64,000 bases of DNA from Sophora flavescens (taxonomy: Eukaryota > Streptophyta > Magnoliopsida > Fabales > Fabaceae), in contig JAUPTC010000075.1 in assembly GCA_030762895.1 (NCBI GenBank), positions 1-64,000 of the forward strand, given 5' to 3'. Below, one piece after another: positions 21,529 through 34,837 of the stretch. Numbering within the stretch: the first letter of the stretch is position 1; each line of letters starts with the position of its first letter. Position numbers and translations under genes: made by a program. A model generated the notes under the pieces. The model did no database searches. It was not told where the DNA came from and was given only the letters and a program-made list of their open reading frames with translations.

Positions 21529-22473
21529 TGATATGAGCCAAGGAGGGGCAAGTCTACAACATTTCAACAAAGATGATGTGAGCCCAATTTGGAGCATAGT
21601 TCAAAGAAGCTTTAACTCCAATGTTGATTCTCTTAATGGACATAAGCCCAAGTTCAAGTCAAATTAGCCCAAATGCACAACTTTGCTCATTCAAATGGAG
21701 GAAGCATGAAGTGGGGCTGATTTGGTTCAAGGTCCAAGTCATTTTAGTTTATTATTTTTCAATAAATAAGTGAAGAATCATGCAAGTGGGGTCCCTAGCA
21801 TATTCCACACGAATTTGGATGTTTCTAGTTGTTAGAAGTTTGAATTTTGAGTGTTTTATGGTGAGAATAAAAGTTGTAAATTGTGGGAGTTACACTTTTA
21901 ATGTGAGAGGCAAGTGTAACACCCACAATAATGAGAGTTATGGCTTGGTGGCTGCCTTGATGGTTTTTGGTAGCTATTCAAGTGGGATTTAAGTTGGAAT
22001 TTCGTTTTTTTCATTTGGTGGCTGAATTAGAATTAGTCTTAAGTGAATTATTAGTATCATAATTAGGCTATTCAAGTGGAGGTTTCATTTTATCTTTGGA
22101 TGCCAAGAGTTTGGCTGCCATACTATATGTAAAACGAAAATTCATATGAAATAACAAGTTTGATGTTGTTGGAATTTATCCAAATTAGTGACAAGTGTTT
22201 CTCCTAAGTTCTTGGTTGAACCAAGATTGAGTTCTTATCAAGAATCTCCAAATTCTTGTGGCGAACATCACTTGGCTTATCAAACAATTTCCATTGTTTG
22301 TGGCGCCTTCATCATCTCTATCTCTTCCACTTTCTTCTTTCTTCTTCAACTTTTGTTTTGTTACTTAAATCTGAAATTGATTTGGTCTTTGTTCTGGAAC
22401 CAAAGTGGCACAACACTAAATGAATTTCAATCAAAAAGATCATTTCAAGGCAACCACAAGTTGGTTGTTATCA
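21529..22473 (+). repeat. 3' LTR of gag-only element
   Basis: 945 bp, pairs with 18088-19032 at about 99.8% identity by eye. Followed by the right copy of the target duplication. Confidence 0.93.
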
Positions 22474-22478
22474 CCATG
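22474..22478. repeat. Target-site duplication, right copy (CCATG)
   Basis: Matches 18083-18087 exactly. Continues into GCTCATATCA, the remainder of array 2 LTR A. Confidence 0.9.
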
Positions 22479-22488
22479 GCTCATATCA

Positions 22489-23395
22489 TACCCTCCTTCT
22501 TTAAGAAAATTCGTCCTCGAATTTATGACTTCAATCCCAAGCATGTTATCGAATCTTGTGTTAAGATATCCATACTTTTGGGTAACCATGCAAGTTCCCA
22601 AGCCATGGAGTACCTCCCTTGGGATGAACTCTTCCGTTACATCGGTTGTATCAAACTTAAGTTCATAATATATTTCAATAGGAGGTAAAGCATGAGTAGG
22701 TGCTTTATTGAGACTTTTGGAATCCTTGAAAGTTTCCCAACCATGGGTGGGGTACTTCCTTTGGGATGAAATCTCCAAATTTCTGCGAAAGAGTTACAAC
22801 ACCACTAGGCAAAGAGAGATCATTAGAAGCATTGGAAATTAAACAAAAGTCCTTGCAATAAATTATGCATTGGGGCTGTCTTGAAATCAAAGCCCTCTTC
22901 TCCTCACTTTTTGTTGCCAAAAACTCTCTTTTTGCTCACTATTTTTCTCTTGCTCATCATTCTTCTTTTCACTCTCTTTTTCTTTTCCCTCTTGATTATC
23001 ACTCTTCTTTTCACTCTCTTTTTCTTTTTCCTTTTGACCATCACTTTTCTTTTCACTCTCTTTTGCTTTTGCCTCATTCTCTTGTTTTGCTTTCTCTCTC
23101 TCTTTCTTCTCATTCTCTTTCTTGTTGGAGTCTTCCACCAACTCTTCACATGGTCTTCAAAACTTTCCATTTGTCTTTTCATTCTTTCCTCTTTTCTCAA
23201 CCTCTTTTCTCCGTTCTCTCTCATCCTCTTGTCACGCCTCTCATGCATTTGCCGGATCCACTCTTCAACCTCTTTCCTATGTTCTTGCACATAGTCGAAA
23301 TTTTCAAATCGCAACATAGCATAAAGAAGAAAAGGAGAAAGGTAGAAGAAGAACAGAACTCAAAATTCAACCAAAGCCTAAGCTTTGATACCACT
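22489..23395 (-). pseudogene. Array 2 unit A internal region with broken ORF
   Basis: Encodes pieces of the 352-aa protein intact at 40707-41765. The frame is broken by a CTTCTT-to-CTCTT-type deletion near 23142, the shared single-base deletion near 22920 and an extra GTGG near 22746. Its LTR-encoded tail (17849-18087) is separated by the 4.4-kb insertion. Confidence 0.7.
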
Positions 23396-24389
23396 TGATG
23401 ACAACCAAATGGTGAGGTTGCCTTGTTGATGATCTTTTTGGTTGAATTTTACCAATTACAAATCCAAGTCAGAATTGAGTTGTATCATAAAAGGAAGAAA
23501 ATATGAAAATGGTGAAGATTAGAGATGATGATGGCGCCACAAACTAGAGAGTTTGATAAGCCAAGTGAGGTTCGCCACAAGAATCCTGGATTCTTGATAA
23601 GAACAAGATGGCTCAACCAAGAACCAAAGAGAGACAATTCCCTCACAAATGGATTTAATCCAAATTCAACATCCAAGTTACTATTCAACATGAAAATGGA
23701 GTGTACAAATAGAGTATTAGGCTGCCAACTTTTTGGCTTCCAAAAGAGATCATAACCCCCACAATAATTAGCCTAATCATGTCACTAAATGACTCACTAA
23801 TTCCCTCCTTAACTCAGCCTCTAATGGTGAGTTTATTATTCTCTCATAACCATCATTATGTGGCTGCCACACTTTACTTCTCATATTAAAAAGTGCAACT
23901 CCCACATAATTAACAAAACAATAAACAAACTAATAACTTATAGGAGTTACTATTGGCATGCAAACCAAAGATAAAGATTCCTCCTACTAAGCTCCCAAAT
24001 TCGTGTACAACATGGACTTAAGTGGGCTTGACCCATTTGCAACACTTAGCCAATTTGGAGACACACACATAACCCATTACACTTATTGAATTAAAATAAA
24101 ACAACTAAGTGGACTCATAACTAGAGCACGCCCCATTTCAAAATAATCATGGGTCTTCTAGTTGAATGAGACAGGTCATCAATTGGGGCTCCATTCCATT
24201 TGGTCTCATTCTTGGGCTTGCTTCTATCAAAATAGCCCCCATGTAATTAAGAGCTTGTTGGGATTTCTTGTGTCTAACTTTTGTCATGGGCCCACCAAGT
24301 CCTTGATTTGATTCTTGATCCATGGTCTTCATTGGGCTCAAATAATTCTTGTTGGAAATGGGACTCCCCCCCCCCCATGGCTCATATCA
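23396..24389 (-). repeat. Array 2 LTR B
   Basis: 994 bp. The hairpin CAAGAATCCTGGATTCTTG is at 23578-23596 and GGCGCC at 23533-23538. The C-run near 24366 is part of the LTR start (G-run on the minus strand). Confidence 0.85.
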
Positions 24390-25215
24390 TACCCTCCTTC
24401 TTTAAGAAAATTCGTCCTCGAATTTATGACTTCAATCCCAAGCATGTTATCGAATCTTGTGTTAAGATATCCATACTTTTGGGTAACCATGCAAGTTCCC
24501 AAGTCATGGAGTACCTCCCTTGTGATGAACTCTTCCATTACATCGGTTGTATCAAACTTAAGTTCATAATATATTTCAATAGGAGGTAAAGCATGAGTAG
24601 GTGCTTTTTTGAGACATTTGGAATCCTTGAAAGTTTCCCAACCATGGGGTACTTCCTTTGGGATGAAATCTCCAAATTTCTGCGAAAGAGTTACAACACC
24701 ACTAGGCAAAGAGAGATCATTAGAAGCATTGGAAATTAAACAAAAGTCCTTGCAATAAATTATGCATTGGGGCTGTCTTGAAATCAAAGCCCTCTTCTCC
24801 TCACTTTTTGTTGCCAAAAACTCTCTTTTTGCTCACTATTTTTCTCTTGCTCATCATTCTTCTTTTCACTCTCTTTTTCTTTTCCCTCTTGATTATCACT
24901 CTTCTTTTCACTCTCTTTTTCTTTTTCCTTTTGACCATCACTTTTCTTTTCACTCTCTTTTGCTTTTGCCTCATTCTCTTGTTTTGTTTTCTCTCTCTCT
25001 TTCTTCTCATTCTCTTTCTTGTTGGAGTCTTCCACCAACTTCTTCACATGGTCTTCAAAACTTTCCATTTGTCTTTTCATTCTTTCCTCTTTTCTCAACC
25101 TCTTTTGTTCGTTCTCTCTCATCCTCTTGTCACGCCTCTCATGCATTTGCCGGATCCACTCTTCAACCTCTTTCCTATGTTCTTGCACATAGTCGAAATT
25201 TTCAAATCGCAACAT
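24147..25215 (-). pseudogene. Array 2 unit B Lys/Glu-rich ORF, broken
   Basis: The N-terminal half is open at 24784-25215 and the middle at 24338-24817, out of frame by the shared one-base deletion near 24818. The G-run length then breaks the frame again before the LTR tail (24147-24341). Confidence 0.65.
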
Positions 25216-25293
25216 AGCATAAAGAAGAAAAGGAGAAAGGTAGAAGAAGAACAGAACTCAAAATTCAACCAAAGCCTAAGCTTTGATACCACT

Positions 25294-26290
25294 TGATGAC
25301 AACCAAATGGTGAGGTTGCCTTGTTGATGATCTTTTTGGTTGAATTTTACCAATTACAAATCCAAGTCAGAATTGAGTTGTATCATAAAAGGAAGAAAAT
25401 ACGAAAATGGTGAAGATTAGAGATGATGATGGCGCCACAAACTAGAGAGTTTGATAAGCCAAGTGAGGTTCGCCACAAGAATCCTGGATTCTTGATAAGA
25501 ACAAGATGGCTCAACCAAGAACCAAAGAGAGACAATTCCCTCACAAATGGATTTAATCCAAATTCAACATCCAAGTTACTATTCAACATGAAAATGGAGT
25601 GTACAAATAGAGTATTAGGCTGCCAACTTTTTGGCTTCCAAAAGAGATCATAACCCCCACAATAATTAGCCTAATCATGTCACTAAATGACTCACTAATT
25701 CCCTCCTTAACTCAGCCTCTAATGGTGAGTTTATTATTCTCTCATAACCATCATTATGTGGCTGCCACACTTTACTTCTCATATTAAAAAGTGTAACTCC
25801 CACATAATTAACAAAACAATAAACAAACTAATAACTTATAGGAGTTACTATTGGCATGCAAACCAAAGATAAAGATTCCTCCTACTAAGCTCCCAAATTC
25901 GTGTACAACATGGACTTAAGTGGGCTTGACCCATTTGCAACACTTAGCCAATTTGGACACACACACATAACCCATTACACTTATTGAATTAAAAAAAACA
26001 ACTAAGTGGACTCATAACTAGAGAACGCCCAATTTGAAAATGATCATGGGTCTTCTAGTTGAATGAGATAGGTCATCAATTGGGGCTCCATTCCATTTGG
26101 TCTCATTCTTGGGCTTGCTTCTATCAAAATAGCCCCCATGTAATTAAGAGCTTGTTGGGATTTCTTGTGTCTAACTTTTGGCATGGGCCCACCAAGTCCT
26201 TGATTTGATTCTTGATCCATGGTCTTCATTGGGCTCAAATAATTCTTGTTGGAAATGGGACTTGCCCCCCCCCCCCCATGGCTCATATCA
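25294..26290 (-). repeat. Array 2 LTR C
   Basis: 997 bp, intact ends, with a C-run of about 14 near its start. Confidence 0.85.
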
Positions 26291-27115
26291 TACCATCCTT
26301 CTTTAAGAAAATTCGTCCTCGAATTTATGACTTCAATCCCAAGCATGTTATCGAATCTTGTGTTAAGATATCCATACTTTTGGGTAACCATGCAAGTTCC
26401 CAAGTCATGGAGTACCTCCCTTGTGATGAACTCTTCCGTTACATCGGTTGTATCAAACTTAAGTTCATAATATATTTCAATTGGAGGTAAAGCATGAGTA
26501 GGTGCTTTTTTGAGACATTTGGAATCCTTGAAAGTTTCCCAACCATGGGGTACTTCCTTTGGGATGAAATCTCCAAATTTCTGCGAAAGAGTTACAACAC
26601 CACTAGGCAAAGAGAGATCATTAGAAGCATTGGAAATTAAACAAAAGTCCTTGCAATAAATTATGCATTGGGGCTGTCTTGAAATCAAAGCCCTCTTCTC
26701 CTCACTTTTTGTTGCCAAAAACTCTCTTTTTGCTCACTATTTTTCTCTTGCTCATCATTCTTCTTTTCACTCTCTTTTTCTTTTCCCTCTTGATTATCAC
26801 TCTTCTTTTCACTCTCTTTTTCTTTTTCCTTTTGACCATCACTTTTCTTTTCACTCTCTTTTGCTTTTGCCTCATTCTCTTGTTTTGCTTTCTCTCTCTC
26901 TTTCTTCTCATTCTCTTTCTTGTTGGAGTCTTCCACCAACTCTTCACATGGTCTTCAAAACTTTCCATTTGTCTTTTCATTCTTTCCTCTTTTCTCAACC
27001 TCTTTTCTCCGTTCTCTCTCATCCTCTTGTCACGCCTCTCGTGCATTTGCCGGATCCACTCTTCAACCTCTTTCCTATGTTCTTGCACATAGTCGAAATT
27101 TTCAAATCGCAACAT
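26044..27115 (-). pseudogene. Array 2 unit C Lys/Glu-rich ORF, broken
   Basis: The C-terminal 224 codons (26044-26718) are open through the polypurine tract and into the LTR. The N-terminal part (26702-27115) is in another frame because of the one-base deletion shared by units A-E, and it also carries the CTCTT deletion seen in unit A. Confidence 0.65.
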
Positions 27116-27193
27116 AGCATAAAGAAGAAAAGGAGAAAGGTAGAAGAAGAACAGAACTCAAAATTCAACCAAAGCCTAAGCTTTGATACCACT

Positions 27194-28189
27194 TGATGAC
27201 AACCAAATGGTGAGGTTGCCTTGTTGATGATCTTTTTGGTTGAATTTTACCAATTACAAATCCAAGTCAGAATTGAGTTGTATCATAAAAGGAAGAAAAT
27301 ACGAAAATGGTGAAGATTAGAGATGATGATGGCGCTACAAACTAGAGAGTTTGATAAGCCAAGTGAGGTTCGCCACAAGAATCCTGGATTCTTGATAAGA
27401 ACAAGATGGCTCAACCAAGAACCAAAGAGAGACAATTCCCTCACAAATGGATTTAATCCAAATTCAACATCCAAGTTACTATTCAACATGAAAATGGAGT
27501 GTACAAATAGAGTATTAGGCTGCCAACTTTTTGGCTTCCAAAAGAGATCATAACCCCCACAATAATTAGCCTAATCATGTCACTAAATGACTCACTAATT
27601 CCCTCCTTAACTCAGCCTCTAATGGTGAGTTTATTATTCTCTCATAACCATCATTATGTGGCTGCCACACTTTACTTCTCATATTAAAAAGTGTAACTCC
27701 CACATAATTAACAAAACAATAAACAAACTAATAACTTATAGGAGTTACTATTGGCATGCAAACCAAAGATAAAGATTCCTCCTACTAAGCTCCCAAATTC
27801 GTGTACAACATGGACTTAAGTGGGCTTGACCCATTTGCAACACTTAGCCAATTTGGACACACACACATAACCCATTACACTTATTGAATTAAAAAAAAAC
27901 AACTAAGTGGACTCATAACTAGAGAACGCCCAATTTGAAAATGATCATGGGTCTTCTAGTTGAATGAGATAGGTCATCAATTGGGGCTCCATTCCATTTG
28001 GTCTCATTCTTGGGCTTGCTTCTATCAAAATAGCCCCCATGTAATTAAGAGCTTGTTGGGATTTCTTGTGTCTAACTTTTGTCATGGGCCCACCAAGCCC
28101 TTGATTTGATTCTTGATCCATGGTCTTCATTGGGCTCAAATAATTCTAGTTGGAAATGGGACTTGCCCCCCCCCCCATGGCTCATATCA
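27194..28189 (-). repeat. Array 2 LTR D
   Basis: 996 bp. GGCGCC is changed to GGCGCT here. Confidence 0.85.
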
Positions 28190-29017
28190 TACCCTCCTTC
28201 TTTAAGAAAATTCGTCCTCGAATTTATGACTTCAATCCCAAGCATGTTATCGAATCTTGTGTTAAGATATCCATACTTTTGGGTAACCATGCAAGTTCCC
28301 AAGTCATGGAGTACCTCCCTTGTGATGAACTCTTCCATTACATCGGTTGTATCAAACTTAAGTTCATAATATATTTCAATAGGAGGTAAAGCATGAGTAG
28401 GTGCTTTTTTGAGACATTTGGAATCCTTGAAAGTTTCCCAACCATGGGGTACTTCCTTTGGGATGAAATCTCCATATTTCTACGAAAGAGTTACAACACC
28501 ACTAGGCAAAGAGAGATCATTAGAAGCATTGGAAATTAAACAAAAGTCCTTGCAATAAATTATGCATTGGGGCTGTCTTGAAATCAAAGCCCTCTTCTCC
28601 TCACTTTTTGTTGCCAAAAACTCTCTTTTTGCTCACTATTTTTCTCTTGCTCATCATTCTTCTTTTCACTCTCTTTTTCTTTTCCCTCTTGATTATCACT
28701 CTTCTTTTCACTCTCTTTTTCTTTTTCCTTTTGACCATCACTTTTCTTTTCACTCTCTTTTGCTTTTGCCTCATTCTCTTGTTTTGCTTTCTCTCTCTCT
28801 TTTTTCTCATTCTCTTTCTTGTTGGAGTCTTCCACCAACTTCTTCACATGGTCTTCAAAACTTTCCATTTGTCTTTTCATTCTTTCCTCTTTTCTCAACC
28901 TCTTTTGTTCGTTCTCTCTCATCCTCTTGTCACGCCTCTCATGCATTTGCCGGATCCACTCTTCAACCTCTTTCCTATGTTCTTGCACATAGTCGAAATT
29001 TTCAAATCGCAACATAG
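27945..29017 (-). pseudogene. Array 2 unit D Lys/Glu-rich ORF, broken
   Basis: Carries the shared one-base deletion near 28618, an in-frame stop near 28480 (TTCTGCG to TTCTACG context) and a G-run length change before the LTR tail. Confidence 0.6.
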
Positions 29018-29093
29018 CAAAAAGAAGAAAAGGAGAAAGGTAGAAGAAGAACAAAACTCAAAATTCAACCAAAGCCTAAGCTTTGAGACCACT

Positions 29094-30082
29094 TGATGAC
29101 AACCAAATGGTGAGGTTGCCTTGTTGATGATCTTTTTGGTTGAATTTTACCAATTACAAATCCAAGTCAGAATTGAGTTGTATCATAAAATTAAGAAAAT
29201 ATGAAAATGGTGAAGATTAGAGATGATGATGGCGCCACAAACTAGAGAGTTTGATAAGCCAAGTGAGGTTCGCCACAAGAATCCTGGATTCTTGATAAGA
29301 ACAAGATGGCTCAACCAAGAACCAAAGAGAGACAATTCCCTCACAAATGGATTTAATCCAAATTCAACATCCAAGTTACTATTCAACATGAAAATGGAGT
29401 GTACAAATAGAGTATTAGGCTGCCAACTTTTTGGCTTCCAAAAGAGATCATAACCCCCACAATAATTAGCCTAATCATGTCACTAAATGACTCACTAATT
29501 CCCTCCTTAACTCAGCCTCTAATGGTGAGTTTATTATTCTCTCACAACCATCATTATGTGGCTGCCACACTTTACTTCTCATATTAAAAAGTGTAACTCC
29601 CACATAATTAACAAAACAATAAACAAACTAATAACTTATAGGAGTTACTATTGGCATGCAAACCAAAGATTCCTCCTACTAAGCTCCCAAATTCGTGTAC
29701 AACATGGACTTAAGTGGGCTTGACCCATTTGCAACACTTAGCCAATTTGGACACACACACATAACCCATTACACTTATTGAATTAAAATAAAACAACCAA
29801 GTGGACTCATAACTAGAGCACGCCCCATTTGAAAATGATCATGGGTCTTCTAGTTGAATGAGATAGGTCATCAATTGGGGCTCCATTCCATTTGGTCTCA
29901 TTCTTGGGCTTGCTTCTATCAAAATAGCCCCCATGTAATTAAGAGCTTGTTGGGATTTCTTGTGTCTAACTCTTGTCATGGGCCCACGAAGTCCTTGATT
30001 TGATTCTTGATCCATGGTCTTCATTGGGCTCAAATAATTCTTGTTGGAAATTGGACTTGCCCCCCCCCCATGGCTCATATCA
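29094..30082 (-). repeat. Array 2 LTR E
   Basis: 989 bp. The adjoining PBS carries a T-to-G change (plus-strand GCTTTGAGACCA). Confidence 0.85.
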
Positions 30083-30910
30083 TACCCTCCTTCTTTAAGA
30101 AAATTCGTCCTCGAATTTATGACTTCAATCCCAAGCATGTTATCGAATCTTGTGTTAAGATATCCATACTTTTGGGTAACCATGCAAGTTCCCAAGCCAT
30201 GGAGTACCTCCCTTGGGATGAACTCTTCCGTTACATCGGTTGTATCAAACTTAAGTTCGTAATATATTTCAATAGGAGGTAAAGCATGAGTAGGTGCTTT
30301 ATTGAGACTTTTGGAATCCTTGAAAGTTTCCCAACCATGGGGTACTTCCTTTGGGATGAAATCTCCAAATTTCTGCAAAAGAGTTACAACACCACTAGGC
30401 AAAGAGAGATCATTAGAAGCATTGGAAATTAAACAAAAGTCCTTGCAATAAATTATGCATTGGGGCTGTCTTGAAATCAAAGCCCTCTTCTCCACACTTT
30501 TTGTTGCCAAAAACTCTCTTTTTGCTCACTATTTTTCTCTTGCTCATCATTCTTCTTTTCACTCTCTTTTTCTTTTCCCTCTTGATTATCACTCTTCTTT
30601 TCACTCTCGTTTTCTTTTTCCTTTTGACCATCACTTTTCTTTTCACTCTCTTTTGCTTTTGCCTCATTCTCTTGTTTTACTTTCTCTCTCTCTTTCTTCT
30701 CATTCTCTTTCTTGTTGGAGTCTTCCACCAACTTCTTCACATGGTCTTCAAAACTTTCCATTTGTCTTTTCATTCTTTCCTCTTTTCTCAACCTCTTTTG
30801 TTCGTTCTCTCTCATCCTCTTGTCACGCCTCTCATGCATTTGCCGGATCCACTCTTCAACCTCTTTCCTATGTTCTTGCACATAGTCGAAATTTTCAAAT
30901 CGCAACATAG
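29839..30910 (-). pseudogene. Array 2 unit E Lys/Glu-rich ORF, broken
   Basis: C-terminal 223 codons open (29839-30510), N-terminal part open (30477-30910), separated by the shared deletion near 30510. Confidence 0.65.
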
Positions 30911-30985
30911 CAAAAAGAAGAAAAGGAGAAAGGTAGAAGAAGAACAAAACTCAAAATTCAACCAAAGCCTAAGCTTTGATACCCA

Positions 30986-32269
30986 TGATGACAACCAAAT
31001 GGTGAGGTTGCCTTGTTGATGATCTTTTTGGTAGAATTTTACCAATCCAAGTCAGAATTGAGTTGTATCATAAAAGGAAGAAAATATGAAAATGGTGAAG
31101 ATTAGAGATGATGATGGCACCACAAACTAGAGAGTTTGATAAGCCAAGTGAGGTTCGCCACAAGAATCCTGGATTCTTGACAAGAACAAGATGGCTCAAC
31201 CAAGAACCAAAGAGAGACAATTCCCTCACAAATGGATTTAATCCAAATTCAACATCCAAGTTACTATTCAACATGAAAATGGAGTGTACAAATAGAGTAT
31301 TAGGCTGCCAACTTTTTGGCTTCCAAAAGAGATCATAACCCCCACAATAATTAGCCTAATCATGTGACTAAATGACTCACTAATTCCCTCCTTAACTCAG
31401 CCTCTAATGGTGAGTTTATTATTCTCTCATAACCATCATTATGTGGCTGCCACACTTTACTTCTCATATTAAAAGTGTAACTCCCACAGAATTAACAAAA
31501 CAATAAACAAACTAATAACTTATAGGAGTTACTATTGGCATGCAAACCAAAGATTCCTCCTACTAACTCCCAAATTCGTGTACAACATGGACTTAAGTGG
31601 GCTTGACCCATTTGCAACACTTAGCCAATTTGGACACACACACATAAACCATTACACTTATTGAATTAAAATAAAACAACTAAGTGGACTCATAACTAGA
31701 GCACGCCCCATTTGAAAATGATCATGGGTCTTCTAGTTGAATGAGATAGGTCATCAATTGGGGCTCCATTCCATTTGGTCTCATTCTTGGGCTTGCTTCT
31801 ATCAAAATAGCCCCCATGTAATTAAGAGCTTGTTGGGATTTCTTGTGTCTAACTCTTGTCATGGGCCCACCAAGTCCTTGATTTGATTCTTGATCCATGG
31901 TCTTCATTGGGCTCAAATAATTCTTGTGTCTCTTTTGCTTTTGCCTCATTCTCTTGTTTTACTTTCTCTCTCTCTTTCTTCTCATTCTCTTTCTTGTTGG
32001 AGTCTTCCACCAACTTCTTCACATGGTCTTCAAAACTTTCCATTTGTCTTTTCATTCTTTCCTCTTTTCTCAACCTCTTTTGTTCGTTCTCTCTCATCCT
32101 CCCTGTCACGCCTCTCATGCATTTGCCGGATCCACTCTTCAACCTCTTTCCTATGTTCTTGCACATAGTCGAAATTTTCAAATCGCAACATAGCAAAAAG
32201 AAGAAAAGGAGAAAGGTAGAAGAAGAACAAAACTCAAAATTCAACCAAAGCCTAAGCTTTGATACCACT
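30986..32269 (-). repeat. 1.28-kb derivative unit 1
   Basis: An LTR fused near 31928 to the N-terminal coding part of the internal region. The junction TTCTTGTGTCTCTTTTGC replaces about 615 bp that held the LTR first ~40 bp, the polypurine tract and the middle of the open frame. The PBS and leader start are kept. From here on GGCGCC reads GGCACC. Confidence 0.85.
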
Positions 32270-33553
32270 TGATGACAACCAAATGGTGAGGTTGCCTTGT
32301 TGATGATCTTTTTGGTAGAATTTTACCAATCCAAGTCAGAATTGAGTTGTATCATAAAAGGAAGAAAATATGAAAATGGTGAAGATTAGAGATGATGATG
32401 GCACCACAAACTAGAGAGTTTGATAAGCCAAGTGAGGTTCGCCACAAGAATCCTGGATTCTTGACAAGAACAAGATGGCTCAACCAAGAACCAAAGAGAG
32501 ACAATTCCCTCACAAATGGATTTAATCCAAATTCAACATCCAAGTTACTATTCAACATGAAAATGGAGTGTACAAATAGAGTATTAGGCTGCCAACTTTT
32601 TGGCTTCCAAAAGAGATCATAACCCCCACAATAATTAGCCTAATCATGTGACTAAATGACTCACTAATTCCCTCCTTAACTCAGCCTCTAATGGTGAGTT
32701 TATTATTCTCTCATAACCATCATTATGTGGCTGCCACACTTTACTTCTCATATTAAAAAGTGTAACTCCCACAGAATTAACAAAACAATAAACAAACTAA
32801 TAACTTATAGGAGTTACTATTGGCATGCAAACCAAAGATTCCTCCTACTAACTCCCAAATTCGTGTACAACATGGACTTAAGTGGGCTTGACCCATTTGC
32901 AACACTTAGCCAATTTGGACACACACACATAAACCATTACACTTATTGAATTAAAATAAAACAACTAAGTGGACTCATAACTAGAGCACGCCCCATTTGA
33001 AAATGATCATGGGTCTTCTAGTTGAATGAGATAGGTCATCAATTGGGGCTCCATTCCATTTGGTCTCATTCTTGGGCTTGCTTCTATCAAAATAGCCCCC
33101 ATGTAATTAAGAGCTTGTTGGGATTTCTTGTGTCTAACTCTTGTCATGGGCCCACCAAGTCCTTGATTTGATTCTTGATCCATGGTCTTCATTGGGCTCA
33201 AATAATTCTTGTGTCTCTTTTGCTTTTGCCTCATTCTCTTGTTTTACTTTCTCTCTCTCTTTCTTCTCATTCTCTTTCTTGTTGGAGTCTTCCACCAACT
33301 TCTTCACATGGTCTTCAAAACTTTCCATTTGTCTTTTCATTCTTTCCTCTTTTCTCAACCTCTTTTGTTCGTTCTCTCTCATCCTCCTGTCACGCCTCTC
33401 ATGCATTTGCCGGATCCACTCTTCAACCTCTTTCCTATGTTCTTGCACATAGTCGAAATTTTCAAATCGCAACATAGCAAAAAGAAGAAAAGGAGAAAGG
33501 TAGAAGAAGAACAAAACTCAAAATTCAACCAAAGCCTAAGCTTTGATACCACT
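32270..33553 (-). repeat. 1.28-kb derivative unit 2
   Basis: 1,284 bp with the same deletion junction as unit 1. Carries a fusion frame from MLRFENF to a KAKETQELFEPNED-like tail (about 113 codons). Confidence 0.85.
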
Positions 33554-34837
33554 TGATGACAACCAAATGGTGAGGTTGCCTTGTTGATGATCTTTTTGGT
33601 AGAATTTTACCAATCCAAGTCAGAATTGAGTTGTATCATAAAAGGAAGAAAATATGAAAATGGTGAAGATTAGAGATGATGATGGCACCACAAACTAGAG
33701 AGTTTGATAAGCCAAGTGAGGTTCGCCACAAGAATCCTGGATTCTTGACAAGAACAAGATGGCTCAACCAAGAACCAAAGAGAGACAATTCCCTCACAAA
33801 TGGATTTAATCCAAATTCAACATCCAAGTTACTATTCAACATGAAAATGGAGTGTACAAATAGAGTATTAGGCTGCCAACTTTTTGGCTTCCAAAAGAGA
33901 TCATAACCCCCACAATAATTAGCCTAATCATGTGACTAAATGACTCACTAATTCCCTCCTTAACTCAGCCTCTAATGGTGAGTTTATTATTCTCTCATAA
34001 CCATCATTATGTGGCTGCCACACTTTACTTCTCATATTAAAAAGTGTAACTCCCACAGAATTAACAAAACAATAAACAAACTAATAACTTATAGGAGTTA
34101 CTATTGGCATGCAAACCAAAGATTCCTCCTACTAACTCCCAAATTCGTGTACAACATGGACTTAAGTGGGCTTGACCCATTTGCAACACTTAGCCAATTT
34201 GGACACACACACATAAACCATTACACTTATTGAATTAAAATAAAACAACTAAGTGGACTCATAACTAGAGCACGCCCCATTTGAAAATGATCATGGGTCT
34301 TCTAGTTGAATGAGATAGGTCATCAATTGGGGCTCCATTCCATTTGGTCTCATTCTTGGGCTTGCTTCTATCAAAATAGCCCCCATGTAATTAAGAGCTT
34401 GTTGGGATTTCTTGTGTCTAACTCTTGTCATGGGCCCACCAAGTCCTTGATTTGATTCTTGATCCATGGTCTTCATTGGGCTCAAATAATTCTTGTGTCT
34501 CTTTTGCTTTTGCCTCATTCTCTTGTTTTACTTTCTCTCTCTCTTTCTTCTCATTCTCTTTCTTGTTGGAGTCTTCCACCAACTTCTTCACATGGTCTTC
34601 AAAACTTTCCATTTGTCTTTTCATTCTTTCCTCTTTTCTCAACCTCTTTTGTTCGTTCTCTCTCATCCTCCTGTCACGCCTCTCATGCATTTGCCGGATC
34701 CACTCTTCAACCTCTTTCCTATGTTCTTGCACATAGTCGAAATTTTCAAATCGCAACATAGCAAAAAGAAGAAAAGGAGAAAGGTAGAAGAAGAACAAAA
34801 CTCAAAATTCAACCAAAGCCTAAGCTTTGATACCACT
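33554..34837 (-). repeat. 1.28-kb derivative unit 3
   Basis: 1,284 bp, no difference from unit 2 noticed over most of its length. Confidence 0.85.

Larger units (their letters stand above)
18088..22473 (+). mobile_element. Complete young non-autonomous gag-only LTR retrotransposon (TR-GAG type), 4,386 bp
   Basis: Has identical-length LTRs of 945 bp, a primer-binding site, an A/T-rich leader, a single long open frame, a polypurine tract and a perfect 5-bp target duplication. No protease, RT, RNase H or integrase is present, so it must move in trans, most simply with enzymes of the related autonomous family (pseudogene copy at 50255-57399). I found only two substitutions between the LTRs, so insertion was recent and postdates the array 2 LTR it interrupts. 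Confidence 0.93.
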
